Below, in pieces: positions 12,997 to 23,040 of a DNA stretch of 64,000 nucleotides; within the stretch, counting starts at the first letter, position 1; the number at the start of each line of letters is the position of its first letter. This stretch comes from Caenorhabditis elegans (taxonomy: Eukaryota; Nematoda; Chromadorea; Rhabditida; Rhabditidae): positions 10,540,001 through 10,604,000 of the forward strand of contig NC_003281.10 of NCBI RefSeq assembly GCF_000002985.6, read 5' to 3'. A program made the position numbers and the translations under genes. The notes beneath the pieces are model-generated. The model did not search any database. It worked only from the letters and a program-made list of their open reading frames with translations, and was not told the DNA's origin.

Positions 12997-13018
12997 CTGA
13001 ATAAATAGAAAATTTATT
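12997..13018 (-). promoter_or_regulatory. Intercistronic polyadenylation signal and trans-splice acceptor
   Basis: Between the two minus-strand genes the order is: stop at 13051, AATAAA (complement at about 13013-13018), then a CTATTTATTCAG acceptor ending at 12997, then the next ATG at 12955. Close spacing, a polyadenylation signal and an acceptor with no upstream donor are typical of a nematode operon junction. Confidence 0.6.
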
Positions 13019-13050
13019 GATCGAACAAAAAGGAAACGTTTGCCATGTGG

Positions 13051-14170
13051 TCACGCCCACATTCCACTTCTTTCTTTCACGTGAATATCAATTCTCGGCT
13101 TTTGACGCTTCACTTTGAACAAACTTTTCCACGGTTTTTTGAATTTTCGGAGTGTTTTCGGCTTCTCATGTTTGGAACCTTTCAGGTCATCGTGTCTGAA
13201 ATTATTGTTTTTTTGGGAGAAAAAAACACATTTTGTGTACTCCTCGTGAACAACAATTCACTCAAAATTTAATGGTGTATTGTCAGTGAACCATGCCTTT
13301 CCCAATACACCATATTTTACGCGCAAACTTCAAAAAAAAAAAAAAAACTAACCCGTCCACGTCTTTCCTCTCATAAATCGATGAAGGTTTCTTCTCCAGT
13401 TCCTTATCTGTTTTGGGACTTCTTTTGACTTTCGACACCTTCGAGCGATCCGATTTTTTCGATATCGACTTCTTGTTCGACTTTTTCGATGGGCTCGACA
13501 ATTTCCGAGATTTTGTCGATTTCCCTTCCGAATTTTCGAGTGGAGCGGCTTCGGATCTTTTCTGCCGAGAACTCTTATTGTGCTCATATTTAGAGTTATC
13601 CTCGAGTCCTGAAAATAAACGTTATTGCGAAATTTTGAGTCAAATATACGGTACCGGGTCTCGTCACGACAAATTTTTGTTAATTTTCGAAAAGGTGCGC
13701 GCCTTTAAAGCGTACAGTAATTTAAAACTTTGCGGAATTTTCATCGATTTTTCATAATTTTTTTTGGATAAAAATATTATTAATTTGCGAGAAGAACTTA
13801 GAAAAACTCCACAGCTCCAAATTACAGTACTCTTCAACAACAGTTTGTCGTTTCGAGACTCAGTACCATATTTTTGAAGATCATTTTTGGAAACACGCGC
13901 GCCCCCATTACAAAAAGTGAGCGGATCCTTACTTCTGACACTTCCATCCTTATTCACGTTGAATCCTTTGATGCTGTGGCACTTTCTTGAAGTCTCGGAA
14001 TCTATTTTCTGAACATCGGGGCCCTCGACCGGCGGAATAAATTCATCCGGATCCAGTGCTCGAGCTCTTCGCCGTTTTTTTGAAAATGATGGAGACTTTT
14101 CGGATTCCGATCGCTTATTGGATGATGATCTGCAATGAAAATTACGCGTGAAATTTGATGTGTGTGACAT
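13051..14170 (-). CDS. Lys/Ser-rich basic protein, 212 aa, unrecognised (probably nuclear)
   Basis: Three exons, 13933-14170, 13353-13608 and 13051-13195, join in phase to 212 residues beginning MSHTSNFTRNFHCRSSSNKR. The protein is highly basic, with a KKRRRAR cluster after residue 30 that resembles a nuclear localisation signal, a Ser/Lys-rich middle (SKKSNKKSISKKSDRSKVSK) and a basic C-terminus ending KERSGMWA. One more ordered-looking segment, ALDPDEFIPPVEGPDV, follows the NLS-like cluster. No fold or enzyme motif is visible. It is the upstream gene of the two-gene cluster. The first intron is filled by an inverted-repeat element. An upstream exon cannot be excluded. Confidence 0.7.
13620..13915. 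repeat. Inverted-repeat element (GGTCTCG/GCGCCTTTAAAG family), copy 1
   Basis: The left arm carries GGTACCGGGTCTCGTCACGAC and GTGCGCGCCTTTAAAGCG; the right arm carries the complements, ending TCGAGACTCAGTACC. It sits in an intron of the basic-protein gene. More copies occur at 25719-26063, 26745-27020, 27020-27300, 29690-29970, 54700-54910, 58980-59290 and 60335-60615. Confidence 0.65.
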
Positions 14171-14740
14171 TTTTTAAAACCAAAATAGCGCCTTAAAAAA
14201 TTCTAACATTATAATTTCACGTGAAAAACGTGAAAGAATAGTAAAAAGTTGTCGATTTTTTCTAAAACCTCTTTGAAAATTCTAGAAAAAATCGATACGT
14301 GCGAATTTTTTCATCCCCAAAAAAAAAAGGAAAAAAAATTCAGGGAGAATAGAATAGACAACATAATCAAGTAGTCAGGAAAGTGCCGAATTTGGGTTAA
14401 AATTTAAAACAAGTATTTCACAAGAAACACAATCACATGTCCAATTGTGGTAAAAAGGACTTCTTCCGACCAAAACGTAATAAGGATTGGAGATGACGAA
14501 AATAACTATGTATCGACTAGGATGGTTGGTTGAAACTTGGTACATCATCATACTTGGCACATATTCAATCTAGCCATCTCTGTTTCTATTCAATGCTGTT
14601 TACAACTCTGTGAGTACGCGATAGGGGAGGCGATAGGACTGTTGCCGCCTATCGCCACCCCTAATACGTAATAGCACCTTGACATCTGTCAACTGGTTTC
14701 AGCAAAATAACTTGCACAAAAGGTAAAGGGCGATGCCGAC
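14171..14740. other. Intergenic, no gene seen
   Basis: AT-rich spacer. It contains a 43-bp hairpin at about 14622-14664 (arms TAGGGGAGGCGATAGG and CCTATCGCCACCCCTA), which is probably a tiny inverted-repeat element remnant. Confidence 0.5.
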
Positions 14741-15216
14741 CAGGGGTGAGCGGCAATCGGCGATCGGCGATCGGCGAATTTCGTGATTTTTCGGCGATCG
14801 GCGATCGCCGATTGCCGATAAGAAAAATAGAACTCGGCGATCGGCGATCGCCGAACGCCGAAAGGGAAAAACGGGTCGGCGATCGCCGATGAAATTTTAT
14901 AGTCCAAGATAGACCCCTCTGAAGAAGGAAAAAGGTATATTTTCGGACTATTTTTCACTACTTTTCGAATTTTAAGGTATCAAGGAATGCTTTTCGTTGC
15001 CTAATATTCCTGTTTTTATAAAAAATTATTTGAAAGAGCTCTTAAAATTAGGATTTTAAAATTGAAAAAAATTAGACGCACACTGATCGGCAATCGGCAA
15101 TCGGCGATCGCCGATTTTTTTTTGGCAATTTGTGATCGCCGATCGCCGAAAAAAAATTTCCATCGGCGATCGGCGATCGCCGATCGCCGATTTTTTTGGG
15201 CGGCTGCTCAGCCCTG
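14741..15216. mobile_element. hAT-like foldback element made of CGGCGATC units
   Basis: Both arms consist of tandem CGGCGATCGGCGATC units in opposite orientation around an AT-rich centre. The left end is CAGGGGTGAGCGGCAA and the right end finishes GCGGCTGCTCAGCCCTG. The flanks are ATGCCGAC (14733-14740) and GTGCCGAC (15217-15224), an 8-bp target duplication with one mismatch. Same family design as 2014-2631 and 45401-45762. Confidence 0.75.
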
Positions 15217-16261
15217 GTGCCGACTCCTTGAACGATTAGGTAGAAAAGACGGTGGTGTGTCTATGTTTTTCCATAGGCTTACCTGCTAGAAGCCACTCTC
15301 TTTCCAGGCAGATGGTATCTCCCCAGAACGGTGGCTCCGCCACTCTGACGATTAAATATACAGAAATTCAAGATAAAGTCCGAAAAGTAAATGTTTATAA
15401 TATAGGAACTACCAAAACCGTACATGTCTGACAAACAAAATACGCCTAAAAATTTATTTCATTCAAAAATTTTTAGAAGAATTTATTTCGAAAGTCGAAA
15501 ATTCGGGAACATGTTCCTAGTAATTTTCGTAACGTTTTTTTTCAAATCTTATAAATGTTTCGAACGTTTTTAAAGGTTTTAAGTTGTTTGAAATTCCTGA
15601 AAACTCCCCTTAGTTTCTGTAATAATTTAAAAGTAGTTCAAAACTTTATAAGTTTTTTTGGCGGCTTTTGATACAGGGTGGTCCATAATTATGGTGACAA
15701 GTGTCGCGCTCAGTCGCGGCTTGTTTTTACGCAACTTAAACGTTAAAATTCAACATTCTTGTATTGAAGCAATAGAAAAAATATTTTCCTTCTATTTAAC
15801 ATAAAAACAACTTTTTCATTTGTCAAACAACGGAGTTGTAGTAGCGCCGTCAAAGTAACGCATCTTGTCATGCAGACGACCTTTTGGCACGCAGCAAATT
15901 TTTGATCGTGGGAGTTTTGAAAAGGGGGCATTTCACAGTTAGTCTACTATTTTTAGAAGAAAAAATATATTTCTTTAAGATTCAACAGCTGCGGTGTGTG
16001 TTACATTCATTTCCAGCTTCTGCCAAATGAATGTTTGGAATTATCCACAACCCTTTTTTCACTATATTTTTAAAAAATCTGAAAAATGAGTACAGATTTG
16101 GCCATATCTCTGTTACCTGGTACGATAATGTCACAATTTTTTACAGTAATTGAGAAAAATATTAGTAGAATAGAATGCAATTGGTTTCAAAACAAATTTT
16201 TTTCTCATGAGTGCCATGACGAGTCGAACGTCTGACGTTTCAACGTTCATACTTTAACTTA
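15217..16261. other. Intergenic, no gene seen
   Basis: AT-rich. A sequence at about 15674-15700 beginning ACAGGGTGGTCCATAATTA resembles one end of a Tc1/mariner-type element, but I found no matching second end. No coding frame has support. Confidence 0.45.
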
Positions 16262-17514
16262 TTAGGTTGGTCGAAAAGTCTTTGCAAAATTTTGATTTTT
16301 TTTTGGAAGTAGTATTTTTTCAAAGCGAACAAGATTCAATGGGTAATATATTTACCATTAATGCCTATGACTTCTTGCCAACACAACGGAAGTTGAACAG
16401 TACCCTCCGCCTAGAACTCCTGCGATTAGGAGGCAAAGAAGTCGTCCAACCCCGTTTCGACGACCTTTCGATCATGAAACTTCTGCCCGGCAAGGTGATT
16501 CTGGAGTGAGCGGAACAGATGGTAGTCAGTAGGAGCCAAGCCCGGCGAATACGATGGGTAAGATAAAATTTGGATTCCGACTGTCTGGAGCTTCTGGCGG
16601 GTCTTAAAAGTTGTATGCGGTCTTGCGTTGTCATGGAGCAGCAACAACTTTGATCCTCTAGGGCGATGTAATCGATGAGCATGGACCATCTTTTCCAATT
16701 AAATGCAGTATAGGCCAGCGTTGATTGTAGCAAAGTCTGGAAGAAGCTCTCTGGAAATGACACCCTTACTGTCCCGCCCAATTGAGAGAAGCACTTTTTT
16801 CCGTGAAGTTCTAATTTGAGGTCAGGTGTCGCGGTTTCCTCGACCGGGACCCACTCTTTTTTCCTGGTATGGCTAACATACAATACCCATTTATCATTTC
16901 CAGTAATGATATCCTTAACCCAGTCCGTTGTTCGTTTCCTAGTGAGCAGCGAAAGAGAGAGGTCACAAAACAATTTTTCTGAGAATCGGGCAAATTGTGA
17001 GGAACGAGTTGACCGAACTTTTCTACCCTTCCGGTTTCGTGGAGATGGTTGATGATGGTTTTTTGGGGATGCTTGAGAGTCGCAGAAAGTTTGCGGTTCG
17101 TTGCTCTTGGATCATCTTCCAGGGCTCTCGAAATATCCTCGTCGATATTCAAACGAGAGCGATCTTATCTTGGTTTATCATCGAGATCGTAGTTCTTTTT
17201 CGTGAACTTTTCGAACCAAAACTTCATGGTATTATAGGTGACAGAGTTCTTGCTTAACACTGCACACATGTTACGACGAGCTTCGTTGCAATTGCAGATT
17301 TGGGGGAACTCGTACAGAAAAACCCATCGGAGGGCGTGACGTTCGGCGAGCAAATTCTCGGTCATTTTGAACAGCACCCAAAAGTTTTTTTTAAATATAT
17401 TAAACATGCACATTACGTACTATGCAAATAAAAAAACAGAATCAGAAAAAAATGAATTAACGCTGAGAAATGAAGAAAAGTACAAATTTTGCAAAGACTT
17501 TTCGACCAACCTAA
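16262..17514 (-). mobile_element. mariner-type transposon (decayed)
   Basis: The ends are inverted repeats of about 30 bp starting TTAGGTTGGTCGAAAAGTC, flanked by TA dinucleotides (16260-16261 and 17515-17516) as expected for Tc1/mariner. The length of about 1.25 kb is normal for mariner. The interior holds one frameshifted transposase on the minus strand. Confidence 0.92.
16426..17413 (-). pseudogene. mariner transposase pseudogene
   Basis: Pieces in successive frames line up as one transposase. The N-terminal helix-turn-helix part lies in 17413-17165 (ERHALRWVFLYEF...), the middle (DEDISRALEDDPRATNRKLS) in 17152-16990, then a piece with the first catalytic motif (GNDKWVLYV) in 16973-16700, and a last piece with LLHDNARPH and YSPGLAPTDYHLF in 16698-16426. 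These match the three-aspartate catalytic pattern of mariner. At least three frame changes separate the pieces, so no active enzyme is encoded. Confidence 0.85.
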
Positions 17515-17516
17515 TA

Positions 17517-18266
17517 CTTTAACCGTCCACTACAGAGGCGTGAGATTCGCAACTATATAAAATGTGCCGGTTCGAGTTTTACCGCAAGTAGATTCTTTCC
17601 GCCGGTTCGAAATTTTCGGCTAGTAGATTTTTTCCGCCGGTTCGAGTTTTCCGGCGAGACTTTTCAAAGCAATTTGCGAGTCAAATATACTGCCTATGTC
17701 TACGCAATTTTTCTACGGTATACTCAGTCTTTTTCCTATTACCGGGCGCGGGAAGAGCCGACTTGTGTCGATTTACGGAGTTTTCCTCTTCATTATATTC
17801 GTATATCTTCGTATATCTACACAAATCGGACAAATACATACCTTTCTCTCGAATACCCGTTTCCTTCGCGAGCGGTGCAGAAAACAATTAATGTAGCATT
17901 GAAGAGTATTAGAAATGTAAATTGAATTACGACTGAAAATTATCGAATTTTTCTGACAAAAAAACGGAAAATTCTTACTCAACATTTGATCCGTAGAAAA
18001 ATATTATTGAGAAATGAGTAGATTCAGTGATTAGTCAGTTAGCACGTAAAATGTCAAATGCCAAAAAAATGTTTAAACTGAAGAGGGGGAGGAAGGGGTA
18101 CACGTAAATTTGGAAAGGTTTTTGCATTTCCGGCAATTTGTCGATTAGCCGATATGTCAGGAAAGAATCGTATGCCATCCACCCCTGCAGTACACGACAT
18201 ATTTATTTCTAAAAATGTATCCTCTAAAACATATTCATTTCAATACAATAAGTTAATAAGTTTAAA
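17517..18266. other. Intergenic, no gene seen
   Basis: Near 17570-17660 are three diverged copies of TTTCCGCCGGTTCGA(G/A)(T/A)TTT. The open frames at 17674-17985 overlap on both strands and have no splice support. AATAAA (minus strand, near 18200) is probably the 3' end signal of the coiled-coil gene. Confidence 0.45.
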
Positions 18267-21200
18267 TTAAAGAGATGAAAGCTCTTTCTCAATAGCCTTC
18301 GAGATCAAATCCATCAAGTTAATTCCACTAATCGGAAGCTGATTCGCATGAACCTTGCACGGCTGTTTAACCGAAATCAACGAGTTTGAATGCTCAATCG
18401 GGCCCAAATTCTTCTTCTTGTTCTTCGGGCATCCTTCCTTATGAACCTTCACCACTTTTCCAATCTCTTCAACATCATCAAAAACTACAGTAGGAATCGG
18501 AGCTGTGCCAGTTTTGAATTGATGTTCCGGAGTAAAATGATCGTGAGTGAGACTTCCAGTTGATGTGACAAGGTCTTCAAGTGAAGAAGCTTCCGAAGAC
18601 ACAATGTATGGCTTGCGGCACTCAATTCCCATTTTCGGCTCTCTTTTGGTGCGATCCAGAATATCAGAGACTCTGGAATAGAAAAGTTATAAGAGATTTT
18701 ATTTTAAGTTTGTTTTGTGGTCTCGAAAATCACAAGAAAGCTATTTGGCAAGATATGTAAAAACTGTATCGGGATCAAAAATTGAAACTGTACGCTTCCC
18801 GATATGAGCTTAAAACATGGTGCATCGTTTTCAAAATCTTTGATAGCGAATACCTCGGTGAAGTTGGAAGATATCAGAAAAATCTAAACTTTAAGACTGG
18901 AGAAAAAAAAATTTTTTTTCGCAATTCGAACAGATATTCTTTTCGAAAATCGAGCCCGTAAATCGACAAAATCACTGCTGTAGCCATTTTAAGAGTTACT
19001 GTAGTTTCCGCAAAATAGTTTACGAAATATTTTGCGCGTCAAATGTGTTGTGCAATACGTATTCTCCGAATATAGTGTTCCCGTAATAATCTACCAAATT
19101 TGACGTGAAGACATGATGCATCGACAGGCTCCATATTCGGAAACTCGTATTTCAGTTTCAGTGTAAATTCAATTTTAAGGCTACAAAAATTGTATAAAAA
19201 CAAAACAAATTTGATCGGGCTACTGTAGCTTTACTAAAGTTATGTTTCAAAATGCAGAGCAACATATCTTATCATTCAGCTTAATCTCAGCTTACATACC
19301 GTCTTTTCTCCACATTCAACAACCATCTCGATGCATCAAACTTCTCAATATTATCCTCCATCTCTCGAACATCTTCATAAACATTCGAATGCTCTCTCAT
19401 CAACAATTCACATTTCTTCTGAGCTTCTTCAGATTTCAGCGTCAATTGAGCTCTTCCACTGATCACCTCCTTCAATCGATTCTCGAATTCAGCTTCCTGA
19501 TGTCCAATCTCTTTACACATTGCTTTCTCGTTGAAGCTTGTTCGAACAATTATCTCGTTGAGAAGGACTTTCAGTTGACAAGTCTTTGCGTGGAATGCTT
19601 CACCGTAGATCATATCAACTTCCTGAAAATTGAGATAATTATTGTTTTCGTTAATTACGATATTTTTGCGGGGGACATGGAACTCAACATTTGAATTTTT
19701 GGTAAAACCAGAGATATTAGCGATCAAAGTTGAGGTGCAGGGCTAGTTTCTGTACATGGTGCATCGAATATGAAATTCATATCTTGGATGTTAATATATT
19801 ACGAGAAAATTAAATTCTGAGAATGCATACTGCGCAACATACTTGTCGCGCAAAATATCTCGAAGCGAAAACTACAGTAATTCTTTAATGACTACTGTAG
19901 TACTTATGTCGATTTACGAGTTTGATTTCCGAATAGAAAAAAACAAAGAAACGACGGAAAATGTAAAATCTCTGCCACTATTCCAGAATAAAATCATATC
20001 AAGAATCGAGCCCGTAAATCGACATAAGTACTACAGTAGTCACTTATAGAATTACTGTAGTTTTCGCTACGAGATATAGTTATATTTTGCGCATCAAATA
20101 CGATGCGCAATACGCAATATGTATTTTTAACATAATTCCGTCAGTCCATACCATGGGCTCTTCGATAGAATGAAGAAGCTCCGCTCCGACCTCTGGCTCA
20201 GCTCTCATCGACGCGTCAGTCAATCTTGCAACGTCCAGTTCCAAGGATTCCTTTCTAAAAATTTGAGTCTTTTAATAAAATCTTCAAACCATTGAAAACC
20301 GTTTCAAAAGTCTGTCCAACTTCTCCTCGCGACCCTTATTCGACTTGCTCAACTTCCGAAGTTGCTCATTCATTTGCTCGATTCTCATCACTTTCTGTCG
20401 TGTGTATTCAATTCGACGTTGCGTTTCGACTGGAAGAAATAAAGAAATAACGGAATAAATATCATAAAATACATTTTTTTTCTCTCTTCCCCCATCTCTC
20501 TCTCTCTTCGTTTTCTGAGCTTTTATGTGTTCGCCAGCAGCGCACAGACTATTCATGCATTCACCCACAAAACTATCGACTCTACTTTTCAGATTTTTCT
20601 ATTTTTCGGTGGTCAGCTGCTATTTGTCACTAACTTTGCCCTTCACCGAATGAAAAAGTTTCGATTGATTTTTCATTAATTCTTTTTTTGGCTAATGATT
20701 CTTAGAGGAAAGTGAGACACTTCAACAACAACACTGAGGTATCATTCTTCTCATTTTTCAAGTTAGTCGACAATGATCAACCCAAATTATCGAACGGTGA
20801 GTTTTTAAATTTTTTTTTGAATTCTAAAATAACTTTTAGTGATTAGCGTGTCTTTTTGACACTTATTGAAATTTTTGATGTTGGGCCAAAATTTTGAAAT
20901 CTTGTTTTTTGAAATATTCGCCTATATTTAGGTCTCGCAGCGAAAAGGCAGGTGTTTTCTACGTCACAGACTATAAAATGCAAAATCGCATAGGCTATTG
21001 CCGAAAGTTTTGAAATTAAAACTGGTTGCCTATTGTGAAGACGCAGAAAAATTCATTTTTTGAAATCGAGATGCAAGGGCGCTCCACAGCCAAATAGAAA
21101 CGCTCCGCCCTGAAAGGTTAGGTCTCGTTAGGTATTGGCGGCAAAACTTATCTTTTTCAACAATTTATACCAATTTTCAGGTTTTTGTCTTATTTTTGTT

Positions 21201-21690
21201 GTTTTCATTTGCTTTTAATGATTTTTTATAAGTGTAAAAAAGTGCTTGAAAATTTGCAAAACTATATTATGTTGGAATTTACTGTTTTACCGCCAATACC
21301 TATCGAGACCCAAATTATTGGGGCGGACCGTTTTAATTTGGCAGTGGAGCGTGCTTGCATTTCGATTTCGAAATTAGAAAACTCGGCCACCCATTGCGAA
21401 ATATTTCTTAAAAGGAAAAAATTCAAAAATTGAACTATTTTGGTTCTTTTATAAACCAAAAATTAATTTTCTGTTAGAACTCAACCATCCAAATGTAAAA
21501 TCCTGAAAAAGAATAAGAAAACCACGTTCCCATTGAAACGTTTCTCTACTCCGAATCTAAAATGTCAGTTTGATGTCAGTCATGCGTAAACTGGCAAGAA
21601 GTGGGCCCCAGAGAGTTTATTGTGCTCTGAGAGCTGGTGGAAAAATGGGTTCATTCACTTACCATCCATATTATAATTATTCGCAGCCAT
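18267..21690 (-). CDS. Coiled-coil protein, 329 aa, unrecognised
   Basis: Five exons: 21663-21690, 20300-20429, 20152-20254, 19300-19622, 18267-18672. The chain closes in phase to 329 residues starting MAANNYNMDVETQRRIEYTR. Residues 11-60 and about 88-190 are rich in heptad-like Glu/Lys/Leu/Arg patterns and probably form coiled coils. The C-terminal 130 residues are less ordered (RVSDILDRTKREPKMGIECR) and end in an amphipathic segment, LMDLISKAIEKELSSL. There is no signal peptide or membrane segment. The exon 2 donor could be GTTTTC (used here) or a few bases later with a shifted acceptor. The first intron (1.2 kb) contains a foldback repeat. Its size and layout would suit a scaffold or division-apparatus subunit, but that is a guess. 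Confidence 0.8.
18940..19110. repeat. Half copy of the ACTACAGTA/CGATTTACGGGCTC inverted-repeat family
   Basis: It carries GAGCCCGTAAATCGACAAAA, an ACTGTAGTTTCCGC segment, TTTTGCGCGTCAAATGTGTTG and AATACGTATTCTC in the order seen in the right arm of full copies (for example 55934-56212). It lies in the last intron of the coiled-coil gene. Confidence 0.6.
19795..20137. repeat. Full inverted-repeat element of the ACTACAGTA/CGATTTACGG family
   Basis: The left arm reads GAATGCATACTGCGCAAC, CGCGCAAAATATCTCGAAGC, AACTACAGTAATTC, GTCGATTTACGAG; the right arm is the complement, ending GCGCATCAAATACG and CAATACGC. It lies in an intron of the coiled-coil gene. Confidence 0.7.
21062..21375. repeat. Foldback element in intron 1 of the coiled-coil gene
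   Basis: The left arm (GAAATCGAGATGCAAGGGCG, CTCCACAGCCAAAT, TTAGGTATTGGCGG) pairs with the right arm (CCGCCAATACCTATCGAGAC, ATTTGGCAGTGGAGCG, TGCATTTCGATTTC). The arms are about 90 nt with an AT-rich middle of about 140 nt. No coding frame is present. Confidence 0.7.
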
Positions 21691-23025
21691 CTTGATGAAG
21701 TTTTTTTACTTCAAATTCCGAAATAAATTATTCTGAACTTTTACTTTCACTTTCCAAGTTGACGGTCGGTTCACGCGAACCGAACACAGTTTAATTAATT
21801 TGTTTTTTTTTTGTTGTGTGTTCTATTTTTAGATTCAAAAACTTGATGATCTTTGTATTTTCCATTGAATTCAACAGAAATTCTTTGAAAAATGGGGGAA
21901 ATTGCTGGATTTTGAGTGTAAAACGTTTTAAAACAGCTTCCACAATAAAAATTAATTATTAATACACTTTCCCAGCTTTCCAAACTAAAGTTTCAAATGG
22001 AAAATCTCAAAATTTCACTTTAAAACATTTTTCCCGAGAAAAATCAATAAAAATTTGCCAAATTCTTACGGTGTTTTTAAAGGCGCAAGTTGAAAATTTT
22101 TGTGTCGTGGTGAGACCCGTGCGCCTTTAAAGAGATTTTAAATTGTTTTATTGATTTTTCATTGGTTTTAAAACGTTTTCTTGTCGATTTTCCATAGTTT
22201 TTCTTGTTAAAAAGCGCAAAATATTTTAATTAATAGAAATTATTCATTATAAATCGTTTATTACTGTAAAAATGTTCAAAAAAACGCGGAAAACCCAAAA
22301 AAACCTTGCGAAAAGCGATTTTAATTCAGCTAATTAAAAATATATTTCAAACTTTTCGATTTTCGTTGATTTTTCGTGTTTTTCTAAAAATTGTCTTTTT
22401 TGGAAAATTTATTTAAAAAAAAATAACAAAAGAAGTACAGAAAAAATAATTAAAAATATCCCTCTAGGCACTAAAAACTAGGTAAATCAATTATTAAATC
22501 AATTTTTTCTCAAAAAAAAGGCAAAAAAATTAGTTAAACCAATTTTCCATATAATATTTAAATGAACAATTCTCTCAAATTTCAAAACCCAGCAGAGGAA
22601 GTAATAATGGGGGATATAACAGGTATACACACACAAAACCCTACTCAATATCTCTAATCCTCTTCAAATACTCCCGTATCTCAAAATGAGATCTCTCGGG
22701 TATTCTTCTCCAACACATCAGGCATAATCGATCCGATCCGCTCAATCAATATTGTAATGAAGAACGTGGCGCCCGCCGGCGGTCACACTGGTCAAACTGT
22801 GCGTGCGCAACGGCGTTCCCGGAACGATTTTTGCCTTCGAATAAAGAGAGGAACCAATTGGCTATGCAAACACCTTTTTCTCCGTTTCTCTCGGTCAATT
22901 TCGACCTATATTTTCCATTATTACTTTAATAAATAGTCAATTGCTCAGAAGCCTTGGCCTAAAATTCCCATTCGTAAATCCCCCTCAACCCTCTCACTTT
23001 CCCATAGTATTTCCCATTGTTCCAG
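21691..23025. other. Spacer between divergent genes, including the rab-30 promoter
   Basis: The two genes are transcribed away from each other, so both promoters must lie here. A GC-rich patch at about 22755-22830 (GGCGCCCGCCGGCGG; GTGCGTGCGCAACGG) stands out from the AT-rich background 210-290 bp before rab-30. A partial GCGCCTTTAAAG repeat lies at 22080-22130. A minus-strand frame at 22690-22830 is open but has no start or splice partner. Confidence 0.5.
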
Positions 23026-23040
23026 GCTCGCCATCATTGG

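Noticed and set aside
16365..16973. A 202-residue independent protein
   Set aside because: It is one frame of the decayed mariner transposase; the catalytic motifs continue in other frames.
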